DNA of 64,000 nucleotides, from positions 1,240,001-1,304,000 of the forward strand of contig OU342630.1 in assembly GCA_910589415.1 (NCBI GenBank), given 5' to 3'. Shown piece after piece: positions 32,507 to 43,780 of this stretch (its first letter is position 1; each line of letters begins with the position of its first letter). This stretch comes from Malachius bipustulatus (Eukaryota; Arthropoda; Insecta; Coleoptera; Melyridae). A model generated the notes under the pieces. The model saw nothing but the letters and a program-made list of their open reading frames with translations. It was not told the origin of the DNA and did not search any database. The translations under genes were made by a program, and so were the position numbers.

Positions 32507-34990
32507 ATGACTAGTTATACGTTGGAAAAGGCACTCGCACTCGCAAATCAGACATCTACTCGGTTGCAATCAATTTTGGATCTATCAAAGGTTAAGCCGG
32601 GAGAATCGACTTCAACATTTATTGTCGCTTATGAAACCGCGCTTGAATTATACGACGAGTTTCAGATGATCATTAAAAATACTCTCCTAGATGAGTCTTC
32701 TAAGATTTGGCAACAGTTTAGCGGCAACATTTTGGAAATTGACAATAAATATTTTCTATTGAAGTCTACTTATTTAGACTTGGTTAATACAAATGAAACC
32801 AAATTATTGGCTTCAGGTGATGATGGTGGCTCCAAACGCAAGTCAAATGAATCTTTGAACTCTTCAGGCTTACGATCGCAGGTTCGTTTGCCTAAATTAA
32901 ATCTACCAAGTTTCGATGGGGATTTAAAAGGCTGGTCAGCATTTATTGAGTTATTCAACTCGCTCATACATAACAACGAGATTTTATCATCAATTGAGAA
33001 GTACCAATATTTAATTTCAACCTTATCAAAGGAACCATTAAATTTGGTCAAACACCTTCCTCTCACCGCAGACAATTATTTAATTGCATACAATAGTCTA
33101 GTTGATCGCTATAAAAACGAAAGAGTTTTGGCAACTTACTATTGGAACAATATTGTAAACGCTCCAAGATGTACGAATTCCGATTCCGTGCAGTCTCTGC
33201 GAGATCTCATTAATACATTTAATGAGAATATCAGCGCATTACAGAATTGCCCGAATCTCAATATGTGGGATTTTACATTGTTTAATTGGTTGTTACAAAA
33301 ACTTGATAACAATACGCGCAAACGTTTTGAGATTAAATTTGCTCAAGACGAATTTCCATCCTTTGATGATTTGAAGCAATTTTTAACAGATCAGTGCAGG
33401 GCTTTAGAAACAAATTCATTAAATTCCCAGCACATTGCAATAATTAATAGACCACAATCTAGTACAAAGGCACCGCAGCCTAGTGCAAGGCCCAATTGGC
33501 GCACTGAGGGTAGTCATAGTAAACCCCCAGTTTCTTTGGCCTCAACTTACAAGCCAGTCGAGTCGCAATGCTCTTATTGTAAGTCAAGGTCTCACAATAT
33601 TTTCAGATGTGCTTCATTTTTGGAGCTGTCTCCATACGATCGTCACTTGGCTGCAAGGTCAAAACACTTGTGTCATAACTGTCTCAGTTCACTTCATCGC
33701 TTTGACTCTTGCAAATCAGAGTCTCGATGCCGTCAGTGTTCCGCCAAACACAATACGCTCTTACATTTTGGTGAGAACTCTAATAAGGCAAATGTATCTT
33801 CAGGAGAGCCCGGCTCTTCCGCATTAGAATCAGCTCATCCTTCCGCAGAAATTACGACGAAACTCCCAGTAGTCATGTCTTCTACGGGTATCACAACCCA
33901 AACGCAATCGTCACAACACACTGTCTTGTTGGCCACTGTCATGTTGGAAGTAGCTGACACTTTGGGTAATTTTCAGACAGTTCGAGCACTTTGTGATTCT
34001 GGCAGTCAGTCCAGCTTTATAACTGAGCGTTGCCGCAAACGTCTTGGTTTATCAATTACTCCTTCAGTATCTCCCATTTCTGGTTTAGGTCACGCAAATG
34101 TAACGTCGTCTCATGGAACCGCATCTTGTAATATTCGTCCTGTCGGATCTTCCGAAGTGAACTTCAATATTACCGCAATGGTTTTACCCGCAATCTGTTC
34201 TGAATTGCCCACCATTTCTCTTTCGCCTTCGCAAACTTTTGACAATCTTAAGTTGGCTGACCCTAAATGGTACGTTCCTGGTGCTGTAGAAATGCTCCTA
34301 GGAGCAGATATTTTTGCACGCATTGTGCGAGATGGGTACATCGCAGGTGATGGTCACCGTCCCGCAGCTATAAATACAGCATTTGGGTGGGTATTAATTG
34401 GCGCCAGTTCATCTACAGTCGCAGCACGTCCAGTGCATTCTTTTTTCGCATCAACCGAGTCTTGTCTTAATGAGACTTTGAAAAACTTTTGGAAAGTGGA
34501 AGAGGTTGAAGCAAAACAAAACCTCTCTGCTGACGATCAGCAAGCTGAGGATTTATTTCAGAACACGCATTTTAGAGACCTCTCAGGTCGTTTTGGAGTT
34601 GTCTTGCCATTCAAGGACTCCCAACGCATTCACAACTTTGACAATTCGCTTCAAATAGCGGACCGCAGACTTATGGCAGTTGAAAAAAGACTAGCTAGTC
34701 AACCTGAAGTTCGAGGTAAATATCATGCTTTCATGCAGGACTATCTCGACTCCGGTCATATGACCAAACTCTCGCAATCCCCATTAGGATCCAATTGTTA
34801 CTTCATCCCGCATCATTGTGTTTTCAAGGCCACTGACCCTTCCGCAAAAATTCGCGTGGTCTTTGATGCTTCGGCAAAAACCGCAAACAACACTTCTCTC
34901 AATGAGAACCTACTTACAGGTACCAAGCTTCAAACACGTTTCTGTCATTTTACTACGTTTCCGCATGTTTTCGCATGTCTTTACATGTGA
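32507..34990 (+). pseudogene. BEL-2 gag, protease and start of RT
   Basis: ATG at 32507 follows a 562-base leader. Residues 1-330 form a gag. Cys/His knuckles CSYCKSRSHNIFRC, CHNCLSSLHRFDSC and CRQCSAKHNTLLH cover residues 354-420. An aspartic protease has ALCDSGSQSSFI near residue 497. The reverse transcriptase then begins (KIRVVFDASAKT near 34850). The frame runs off at 34990 because about two bases were lost near 34936, and RT continues in another frame. All domains up to there are intact, and without the lesion gag-pol would be one polyprotein, as is usual in BEL/Pao. Confidence 0.9.
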
Positions 34991-36515
34991 CATCAGACAG
35001 ATGTATAGACAAATTTTTGTCTCCAAGTCGCATCGTCAGTATCAGCTGATTCGATGGCGCTTTTCCCCGCAGGAACGCATTGATACGTATCAACTTAATA
35101 CCGTCACTTACGGTGTAGCCAGTAGCCCTCATCTCGCAATTAGATGTCTGTTACAATTAGCAGAAGAAGGGGAACAAGATTTTCCTCTCGCAGCACAAGC
35201 CATTAGATCCAATCTCTATGTAGATGATTTTGCCGCAGGAGGCAATGACTTGTGCAGTACTTTAGAACTTCGAAATCAATTGATTGATTTGTTGAAGAAG
35301 GGCTGTTTTGAATTACGCAAATGGGCGTCCAATGATGCCTCAGTTTTAGATGAAATTCCCGCAGATCATTGTCAGACTAATCCTCTGACATTTGATGAAA
35401 ATGAATCCATTATTAAGATTCTTGGCCTGCAATGGCAATCGAGTTCTGACTCATTCTCATTTCACGTCAACCTTGTCAATTCTCAGTGTACCAAAAGGTC
35501 AATCCTTTCTGAGATCGCACGCATTTATGACCCTCTAGGTTTTTTATGTCCTTTGACTTTTTTCGCAAAGCGCCTTATCCAGTACCTATGGACTCTGGGT
35601 CTGGATTGGGACACAACGCCCCCTAAAGAGGTGTGCACGCAATGGGATCAATTTAAACTATCTTTATCAGCTATTTCTCAGCTAACTATTCCTCGTCATC
35701 TTAAACCTCTTTCTGTCAAGGAATGTCAGTTACACGCATTCTGTGACGCATCAGAAGCAGGCTACGCATGTGTCGCTTACTTTCGCATTGTTTGCGACAA
35801 TAATGATGTACATATATCATTCATCATGGCTAAGTCCAAAGTGGCACCACTCAAACAGATATCCATACCTCGTTTAGAGTTATGTGCAGCTGTGTTATTG
35901 GCAGACTTAGTCTCTTTCATCACACGCAACTCCGAAGGATACCTTCAAATTGATCAGTTGTATGCTTGGAGTGATTCGACAGTAGCGTTGTCGTGGATCC
36001 GTTCTTCCCCACATCGATGGAAGACCTTCGTCGCTAACAGGGTTACTCACATCCAAGATCGTGTACCTCCTGATTGTTGGCATCACGTCCGCTCCGCTGA
36101 TAATCCAGCGGACCCCGCATCTCGAGGTCTTCTTCCACAGGAGCTGCTTTCATATTCCCTTTGGTGGGCGGGTCCTCCGTGGCTAAAGGATCCTCCAGAT
36201 TCCTGGTCCTTAGACTCACCTCCTCCCGCATTGCCTTCTGACGCCGTGCCAGAAGGCAAAGTGACTGTTTTGTTGGTTGAAACAGTTCACTCCACAATTG
36301 AAGATCTTTTGAACAGGTACTCATCATTGGGTAAAATACAACGCATTCTAACATACTGTTTTCGTTTTGCTAACAACGCACGCAAACAGGTAACGCATTC
36401 GGGACCTGTTATAAACGTAGAAACGCATCATGCTCTTATGAGCATTGTCAAGGCTATTGAAGCCACCGCATTCAGTACTCTGAACTCAACCGCATACGGA
36501 AGGGTTTGCCATTAG
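34937..36515 (+). pseudogene. BEL-2 reverse transcriptase core and RNase H
   Basis: Continuation of the polyprotein in a shifted frame. LNTVTYGVASSPHLAIR (35092-35145), the catalytic LYVDDFAAGG (35214-35245) and KRSILSEIARIYDPLGFLCP (35490-35550) mark RT. HAFCDASEAGYA (35727) and YAWSDSTVALSWI (35960) mark RNase H, followed by NPADPASRG. A second lesion of one base near 36477 ends the frame just before the integrase. Catalytic residues are all present. Confidence 0.9.
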
Positions 36516-37747
36516 CTAAACACCTTCAAAAATTGACTCCTTTTATTGACAGTTCAGGAATTCTCAGAGTTGGTGGGCGTTTGGTCAACTCATCATTACC
36601 ATTCGATTCCAAACATCCAGCTCTTATTCCTCGCAAGCACCGGTTTACCGAGCTGCTCATCCATCAAATTCACAATGACAACTGTCATCCTGGCGTCAAT
36701 ACAACCATGTATTTGACTCAACAGAACTTTTGGATTCTGTCCGCACGCAAAGCTATTCGCTCGTATTTAAGGGAGTGTTATCCTTGTTTTCGTCGTCATC
36801 CTGCTACATATGTCCCCGTCATGGGTGACTTGCCAACTCTTCGAGTCAGTCAACTGAAGGCTTTCAGCGTCGTTGGTCTGGACTATGGTGGGCCGTTTCC
36901 TATTTTATTGTCTCGCCGTCGAGGAGCCAAAACGCAAAAGCCATACATATGTTTGTTTGTCTGTTTTGCTACAAAGGCGCTTCATGTTGAAGTTGCCTCA
37001 GATTTATCCGCAGATACTTTCGTAGCCGCACTTAGACGCTTTATCGCAAGACGTGGTCGCTGTTCGCAGATAACTAGTGACAACGGTACGAACTTTGTTC
37101 GCGCAAACAAGGATCTCATTTCCTACATGAAACAAGCTGCCGAAGGTGAAAAAATTACTTGTCATTTTCACCCACCGTCAGCACCGCATTTTTCAGGTTT
37201 GGCTGAAAGTGGCATCAAATCAGTTAAAACGCATCTTGCTCGAGTGATTGGAGACCAAATCCTCACTTATGAGGAACTTGTCACATTGTGCACACAGGTC
37301 GAGGCTCTGTTGAACTCTCGCCCCCTGTGTAGTGTTTCTACAGATCCAAACGACTTGTCAAGTCTTTCTCCGGGACATTTCCTGACGCTTGAGCCTTTAA
37401 CTGCTCCGCCAGACCCTGATTTATCGCATCTTCAATTATCACGGTTGTCGCGTTGGCAACTAGTACAAAGATTGCATCATGATTTTTGGCATAGATGGAG
37501 GAACGAATATTTACATAACCTTTATCAAAAGGCCAAATGGGCAAAGTCGCATTCAATTGACCCAGCTGATATTGGGACTCTCGTCCTTATTAAGGAGGAC
37601 AATCTACCCCCGCTACAATGGCGATTGGGAAGAATTGTCAGTCTACATTTTGGTAGGGATAACATAGCTCGCGTAGCTATTGTTCGCACTTCTCATGGTT
37701 GCGTTAAACGACCTTTAATAAAACTTTGCCCTTTACCGTCACAATAA
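36506..37747 (+). pseudogene. BEL-2 integrase
   Basis: A 413-codon frame to TAA at 37745. It shows the zinc-binding His/Cys set (HQIHNDNCH near 36665, CYPCFRRH near 36778), first catalytic Asp (VVGLDYGGPF, 36877), second Asp (ITSDNGTNF, 37072), Glu (FSGLAESGIKSVK, 37192) and a BEL-type C-terminus (VLIKEDNLPPLQWRLGRI, 37585). Integrase joins the cDNA to host DNA. Only the upstream frameshift separates it from the polyprotein. Confidence 0.9.
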
Positions 37748-37856
37748 TATGTTTTATTTTTTATTGTATCGCATCTGTATATAGTCATTCGCATTTCACA
37801 TTCAATCAATTCAATTTCAAAAATTACCTATTTTATGGTAATTTTGGTGGGCGGAA

Positions 37857-38404
37857 TGTTGCGTCCCGCTTCTCATTTTATACTTTCATTTTTTAATCCT
37901 GTCCTTTCCGCGCCCTTCCTTGTGTAAGCTTTTCAATGGTGTTTTACTGGTCATCTACCTACAACCGAAAAGTTGAATTAAACAACCCTCAACAAGGACA
38001 GTTGCAGGACCTTTCGTCTTTTAGCAGGAAGAAGGACAGGATCAACGCAGAACTCATTCGCAATTCGTCTTCCGTAGACAACGCATAGTTTGACTTGTCC
38101 GTATCTCAACGCAGTGTCTACATTGTTACGTGACTTTCCGCGTTTCCGCAAGTGTTATTAGGTATATACCTACGCATTATAATATCCGAAAATTCGCAGT
38201 TAACGCAAAGACAATTATTATTTAATACGTGCATCTACTGAGCTATCAAGAAGTTCAAGGAATTCGATAAGCAGAGCAACTTACCAAACAAAACGTAAGT
38301 TTACACACTTTCCTTTACTCTCCGCATTTCATAATTTATCAAATTATTCATTGGTCATCAGACCCATTATTTTATTCACCGCATTTTCTTAATTACACGC
38401 AACA
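37857..38404 (+). repeat. BEL-2 3' LTR
   Basis: A 548-bp partner of the 5' LTR, preceded by GGTGGGCGGAA, a short purine-rich tract that would prime plus-strand synthesis. It ends ACGCAACA right before the GACAC target duplication. Confidence 0.93.
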
Positions 38405-38737
38405 GACACGTTCGTGACAGTTCGACGCAGGTCTCTGGAATGATGCGTTGATAGCCGTTGTGAGTTCTGCAATCTACAAGAATGTACCTACTGTTTCGAT
38501 GGTGCTTCAGAGGACTATTATAAGAACCTGCATGTGGCTGGAAGAGTAGTAGTATTTTGGAAGTGACTAGTGAAAGCTGAAGTATAGACAGACAAGTAGT
38601 GAAGTGAAGTATAGTAAGGAAGCCAGTAGTCACAGTACCAGTATAGCGGATTATAAAGAATAGACAAGTGGTGTAGTATCTGTGAGTGGAAATGAGTGAG
38701 TGGTGGTGATTTATTATTGTGAGACCCGTAACAATAT

Positions 38738-39231
38738 AATCTGTTAAGGCGGCTTCTTCTATGTTTCCTTGACCACCAATTTCTTTCATGCAAAGCAGAT
38801 TCTGTTGCAATGTCTCATCAGCTTTCTTCTTTCGCATAATGATATTCAACTTTTTATGGATAGCAGCACTATTAAATTGTTTCTCGAAATTCTACTAAAA
38901 CCCTCTTCTTTAGAATTTGCCTTGAAATAATTCCTCGTTCTGACCTAAGAAACAATCGTGCAGTACCAGAAAGTGATTTCTTGCCATACAAAAGCTTTTC
39001 CATCGGGGACCACTGAAATACGTTTGCCATTTCTTCAAAATCTTCGATCCACCTCGTAATTGGGAAGTCATCGTCTCCACAAAACTTTTGTAGTGCCTCG
39101 TCTACATCTCTTGAACTCATGTTAAATCTTGGTGCGAATGTGGGACTTTGAGAATTTGTTCGCACAGAAAGCGCTTCACTCTTAGCCTCAGATTCACTCT
39201 CTCGAGTATTTTGACTTCTTACAGATTCCAC
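38738..39231 (-). pseudogene. G2 gypsy gag, middle part
   Basis: The minus-strand frames 39231-38872 and 38849-38738 together encode a capsid-like region: FPITRWIEDFEEMANVF and WSPMEKLLYGKKSLSG, then KADETLQQNLLCMKEIG. One frame change lies near 38860. The right-hand edge at 38738 is the G1 insertion point, and gag goes on at 29250. The Ser/Glu-rich N-terminal end joins an acidic linker encoded around 39400-39520. Confidence 0.78.
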
Positions 39232-39259
39232 CTTTCTCGAAACATTCTTATTTGCGACT

Positions 39260-39370
39260 TTCGTCTTTTTTTATTTTTTATTTATTTTTATATTTTTTTT
39301 TATATTTTATATTTTTATTTATATTTTATATTTTTTTATATTTTTTATATTATTTTTTTTATTTTGTCTT
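39260..39370. repeat. T/A-rich low-complexity tract
   Basis: About 110 bases of almost only T and A in TATTTTT-type repeats, lying inside the decayed G2 gag region. The open frames across it are an artefact of composition. Confidence 0.8.
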
Positions 39371-39579
39371 TTCTTCTCTTTCTACGTCTCTCGTCTTTTA
39401 TTCGTCTTCTGGTTCAACTCTGTCTTCACTTTTGTCTGAATCGTCATCTTTTTTCTTCTTGCCTAATTCCTCATTCTTATTAAAGTCGTCATCTTTCTTC
39501 GTCGTCATCGATTTCAGCTAGTAGAATATCTAAATCACACAATGCAGATAATATTCTGCACTTCAATTCCTCTTTTTAA

Positions 39580-40078
39580 CCACCATAATTTAAACATAAT
39601 ATGTTAGCGATTGAAATCAAATCACTTATTGAGAAATTTGCGTCAATAAATGAAAGTTTAGCTTCGTATTCCTCTGCATCATCTTTGAAAGAAAATCCTG
39701 CAAAAGAGCACACCGGTGGCCGAGTGGTTCAGTGGGCGGTCTGCTGAATCACTGGACCCGGCGGACTGAGTTCGATTCTCGGTGAAGGCTCTGGGAGTCT
39801 GTGTTGTCCTTTCTACTATTTATTTGGCATACTTCAGACTGGGTATATGAGCAAGAGGCTCCAAACCCATATTACCGGTGTGGAGCGACTTTGTCTTAAC
39901 TGCATAGTGAAGACCGATGCTCCCCCTTTAAAAAAAATCCTGCAAACTGTCGCAAGCGTTGTCAATTTATTCTGTCACCGTCTTCTTCGTAAATTAACGT
40001 ATGCAATACTTTAATCGGTTGCGTTCTTGAAGAATTTATATTTCCCAAAATAGAAGGTATTCCTCCTAGCGTTGCCAT
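39580..40078 (-). pseudogene. G2 gag N-terminal open frame, split by SINE-B
   Basis: From ATG 40078 the minus strand reads MATLGGIPSILGNINSS and on. With the 229-bp SINE removed it continues through FSFKDDAEEYEAKLSFID and ISDLISIANIL to about 39580. One stop lies near 39963. I read it as the N-terminal gag of G2 from its position and orientation, not from a recognised domain. No LTR is visible beyond it before the MITE at 40109. Confidence 0.5.
39705..39933 (+). mobile_element. SINE-B, tRNA-derived (229 bp)
   Basis: AAAATCCTGCAAA is duplicated at 39692-39704 and 39934-39946. The head resembles a Leu/Ser-type tRNA with A box GGTGGCCGAGTGGTTC and B box GAGTTCGATTCTC (39768-39780). The 3' part (CGACTTTGTCTTAACTGC ... 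GACCGATGCTCCCCCTTTA) matches SINE-A. It ends in a short A tail. Confidence 0.87.
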
Positions 40079-40108
40079 TATTATAACTTGCTCTTGCTCT
40101 GAGGTATA

Positions 40109-40617
40109 CAGGGTGGTCCATCACTTATGGCTACCTCCTAATTAGAGTTTAATTTTAAAGATAAAAAATTGAAACTTTGAGGATTTGTGTACTTGATATA
40201 GGACCACGGAATGGCATAATCAGTTTCATTAAAAAAAAATTAGTTCGGGCGCCAGCGATAAAAAACTGTAATATGGTAGTAAATTGTCGAAAAAAAATCG
40301 ATTTTTCTTCAATACATAGGTAGCAATCGATTAATAAAATCAAAATCGCTTGAAAGAAATGTGAAAGACTAATTATAAGGCTTTAATAAAATAAAATATA
40401 ATTATATAGCAATTATAGGTAGAAAACGGATTTATGATGTGTAATAGGGTGATCAATATAACAGTAGGCTCAATAAAGTTTTATGACAAAGTAAACAAGC
40501 CCTAAATAAATATAGAAAAATGGCTCTTGCTGGACTAAGGAAACATGTGCGAACCTGAGACACTGGACGCAGTGTCGTATTATGGAGTCATGAAAAAGGT
40601 GGTTATTAAAAATGTAA
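40109..40617. mobile_element. MITE M6, truncated copy
   Basis: Starts TA-CAGGGTGGTCCATCACTTA and follows the reversed M6 sequence of 4887-5523 for about 500 bp (GATATAGGACCACGGAATGG, TTAGTTCGGGCGCCAGCG). It stops at ATTATTAAAAATG without the second arm. Confidence 0.75.
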
Positions 40618-41160
40618 AATAAATATAATTATTTCAAATTTATAGGCTCTTATTCTTTAACTTATGTAATATTACATTAACGTGATTTTATCGACATCTA
40701 TTATGGTAATCATAAAACATTACAGAATTACAGATAGGTAGGTATACTGAAGGTATGTGAGATATTATTTATTTACCTATTTTTTTAACTCATAAAAGGA
40801 AATAAAAAAGGGATTTTCGTAATATATTATAGATCCAATCAATAAAAGCAAACCAACTAGAAAAGAGTAGAAGATTTTATGAAAAAGTAAACGTGTTAAA
40901 AGAATATAAGTACCTAATTGTTTCAAAACTTACCAAAGAAAAACAGCCCACAAAATTATTATCAAAATAATTTTAGTGTAAAGTTCTATAATAAAATCAA
41001 ATAATTATTGGGTTCCTTCAAAGCACTTCTCCAAAACACTTCAACACCCGGATGCGCACGATAATTTGTCAATTAAACACAACGCTGAAACGTTTAGATT
41101 CGTACAAGATTTTTCTAGTTTCAAAAGTAAAACTTTGACTAAACTAGGAAAATATATATA
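40618..41160. other. AT-rich stretch, nothing recognised
   Basis: No ORF of note, no repeat shared with the rest of the window and no TE terminus. It ends in a TATATATA tract at the border of the next element. Confidence 0.5.
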
Positions 41161-43324
41161 CAGGGTGATTCATGAGTGACCTTACATAGACCAATGGTGA
41201 TAAGCGGAATTCAAGGCGGGTCGAAAACCACAAAAGAAATTTTTTTTGTGTGATTGGTTAAGAAGTTACAGGGTGTTTTATGTCTCAGGTACAAAACTTT
41301 GATAGGTGATATTTCTGAAACGGCTGGAGATATTTTGTAGAAATTCACTAGGGATGGTGCATTCCGGAAACTCATCAAAACCGCATTCTGAGTTAATTAA
41401 AAATCCAGGACCGGACTTGAAAATTTTTGCCCCCATGGTCTTTGTTGAAAAAGTTTATTTTCTGACCGTGCTACTGAAAAACTGTCATCGAATTTGAAAA
41501 GATAAGAGAAAACTCTATAGAAATCATTCCTCAATTTGAACGGCACACCCAAACCGTCTCGAAAAAAAAATGTCAAAGTAAAACTTCTCAGTAAATTATC
41601 GTTTTCGAGCAGACATATTTTACTTAATGTTCGTCTGAATTCCTTCAAATTTATTTTTTGAGTTGTTTCTGTGAGAAAAATGTTTGACAGAAGGCCAAGC
41701 TTTATTACTGGGAAATCAGGTGTCAACTGCAAAATTTTCAGATTTCACTAATAATCACAAATCATTTCACTAATAACGAATACCAGACAGTATGTTTGTG
41801 TATGGTTTGTGCAATGGAAATTCAAGAGCAGCTGCGAGAGAATACCATAGAAGATAACAATCGAAGAACACCGGCCCATGTAACGTTTCGCGTCTGTTTT
41901 CCAATTTTCTCGAAACCACGGCATATTTCCCTGAGTTCAAAGGAATGCTGAACCTCAATTGGAAAATCTGAACCATCAAAACATCATGGAGATGGTGGCA
42001 GTAAATCCAAGTATAACTACGCGAAGAATTGGGCAAGCACTGGGCATTTCTCAATCAAGAGTATCGGGAACCTTGAAAAAAAAAGAAGAGCGCGGATGCA
42101 TCCCTGTCACGTACAAAGCGTACAGAGGCTTCAACCATTCAATGAAGTTCCATTGAATGGACTGCGTAGAATTTTGTGTACTGATCGAAGCTCAGTTCAC
42201 GCGGGATGGTGTAACGAATAAAAAAAACTCCCACCTATGGGCATATGAAAATCCGCGCTCTGTTGTTCAGAAGAACTCGCAACAGATTTTCTATAAATGT
42301 GTAGTGTGGCATTGCAAATTATACCCTAATAGGACCCCATTTTTTTGCTGGGCGGCTCACGAGGGAAATTTATTTACTTTTCCTACAAGTCTTTTTGCCC
42401 GGCTTGCTTGCAGAGGCGAACGTGAACAGGCGTGCTCTTTCCTTCCAGCAAGATGGGGCACCACCGCATTTTTCTCGACAAGTCAGAGAGCATCTCCACA
42501 ATGAGTACCCCAATCGTTGGTTCGGGCGCGGCGGCCCTCATTCCTGACCACCTAGGTCCCCCAACCTCACTGTTTTAGACTATTACCCATGGGGCCATAT
42601 GAAGCAGGAAGTATAAAAAACGGAAGTAAGTACCAGAGAGGAGCTCAGGACGCGAATACTGGTAGTTGCTGATGAAATTAGAAACAACAGGCAAATAATT
42701 CAAAAAGCAAACCAAAATTTATGGAAACGCTGCATTGAAGTTGGTAAAGGACATTTTGAGAACCGTTTATAACATTAATATTGATAACATTTAATTTACA
42801 CTGACATTTTTCCCACAGAAACAAGTCAAAAATAAATTTGAAGGAATTCAGACGAACATTAAGTAAAATATGTCTGCTCGAAAACGATAATTTACTGAGA
42901 AGTTTTACTTTGACATTTTTTTTTCGAGACGGTTTGGGTGTGCCGTTCAAATTGAGGAATGATTTCTATAGAGTTTTTTCTTATCTTTTCAAATTCGATG
43001 ACAGTTTTTCAGTAGCACGGTCAGAAAATTAACTTTTTCAACAAAGACCATGGGGGCAAAAATTTTCAAGTCCGGTCCTGGATTTTTAATTAACTCAGAA
43101 TGCGGTTTTGATGAGTTTCCGGAATGCACCATTCCTAGTAAATTTCTACAAAATATCTCCAGCCGTTTCAGAAATATCGCCTATCAAAGTTTTGTACCTG
43201 AGACATAAAACACCCTGTAACTTCTTAACCAATCACACAAAAAAAATTTCTTTTATGGTTTTCGACCCGCCTTGAAGTCCGCTTATCACCATTGGTCTAT
43301 GTAAGGTCACTCATGAATCACCCG
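41161..43324. mobile_element. 2.16-kb DNA transposon with about 515-bp inverted repeats (family M5)
   Basis: Termini CAGGGTGATTCATGAGTGAC and its reverse complement (one change, CACCCG), with TA on both sides (41159-41160, 43325-43326). Inverted arms are 41161-41680 and 42810-43324. The centre holds a decayed mariner/IS630-type transposase. The ends share CAGGGTG with several non-coding palindromic MITEs in the window. Open frames within the arms are by-products. Confidence 0.88.
41780..42771 (+). pseudogene. Mariner/IS630-type transposase relic, DD41D spacing
   Basis: A helix-turn-helix start (near 41800-41950, spread over two frames, resembling the DUF4817-type N-terminus common in insects) leads to a second helix-turn-helix (ITTRRIGQALGISQSRVSGTL, 42010-42075). 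The catalytic part shows FQQDGAPPHFSRQVREHL (42450-42500) and PRSPNLTVLDYYPWG (42555-42598). Between the two Asp there are 41 residues counting one stop codon, which matches the DD41D group of the mariner superfamily. At least four stops or frameshifts. The first catalytic Asp is not clear to me. Confidence 0.72.
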
Positions 43325-43780
43325 TATAGGTAGGTACTAGGTACCTACCTATAAATACCATAAACTCCTGAAAGGCACTCTGCTACGCATGAAGATGGGC
43401 AAGAAATGTCAACAATACTTAAGTTTGGTATTAGGAAATGCCAGGAATAAAGCTATTAGTGAATTCCAGAAGGAAACCTTCCACTTTGGGAGATTTTTAA
43501 AATCCTTTTTAAAACTGCATAATTTAAATATTTCTTACCTATCAACAGACATCTATTTTCATTGTCCTTCTAAAGTTGGATTAAGGTAGAAAAAGAACCT
43601 TGAAATCTAGAGAAATAAGGCCTATGGAGAACAGAATAATGCCGTAGAAATAGTTTTAATAGTTCATTATTTACGACCTGTTCGGTTAAACAGGTTGTAA
43701 ATTTGAGGATTATAATAATATAATATACCTACTCATTGCTACGAAGGCGTAGAAGCGCCACACGAGTTTTATTTTTAAAA
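43325..43780. other. Unassigned stretch
   Basis: Contains a 66-codon open frame (43389-43589) without recognisable motifs and a small cluster of GTAGGTA-type repeats near 43325. No TE signature seen. Confidence 0.4.

Larger units (their letters stand above)
31397..38404 (+). mobile_element. BEL/Pao retrotransposon BEL-2, nearly complete (7.0 kb)
   Basis: Flanked by the 5-bp duplication GACAC (31392-31396 and 38405-38409) and bounded by two 548-bp LTRs with TG...CA ends. It lies inside the 3' LTR of G1. I count two differences between the LTRs (31516/37976 and 31673/38133), so the insertion is recent. It has a leader with primer site, a gag-pol frame with two small frameshifts, and a short 3' region. 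The whole element is unusually rich in the tetramer CGCA on the plus strand. Confidence 0.93.
29251..38737 (+). mobile_element. Ty3/gypsy element G1 inserted in G2, internally deleted and split by BEL-2
   Basis: ATAT is duplicated at 29251-29254 and 38734-38737, and the gag frame of G2 is continuous across the pair. The 5' LTR remnant is 29255-29424 (starts TATAACGAGACC). It jumps directly into the end of RT, so the rest of the LTR, gag, protease and most of RT are deleted. The 3' LTR is 31294-31396 plus 38410-38733 (ends GACCCGTAACA), cut by BEL-2. The total without BEL-2 is about 2.5 kb. Confidence 0.85.

Noticed and set aside
34930..34990. Programmed frameshift between protease/RT parts of BEL-2
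   Set aside because: No slippery heptamer or following fold is evident. The shift lies inside the RT domain rather than at a gag-pol border, and a second lesion at 36477 points to simple indels.
39148..39521. Membrane-like Phe/Leu/Tyr-rich proteins
   Set aside because: By-product of the T/A low-complexity tract within the decayed gag of G2.
39713..39780. Functional tRNA gene
   Set aside because: A and B boxes are present, but the flanking 13-bp duplication, the A tail and the shared 3' domain show it is a SINE.
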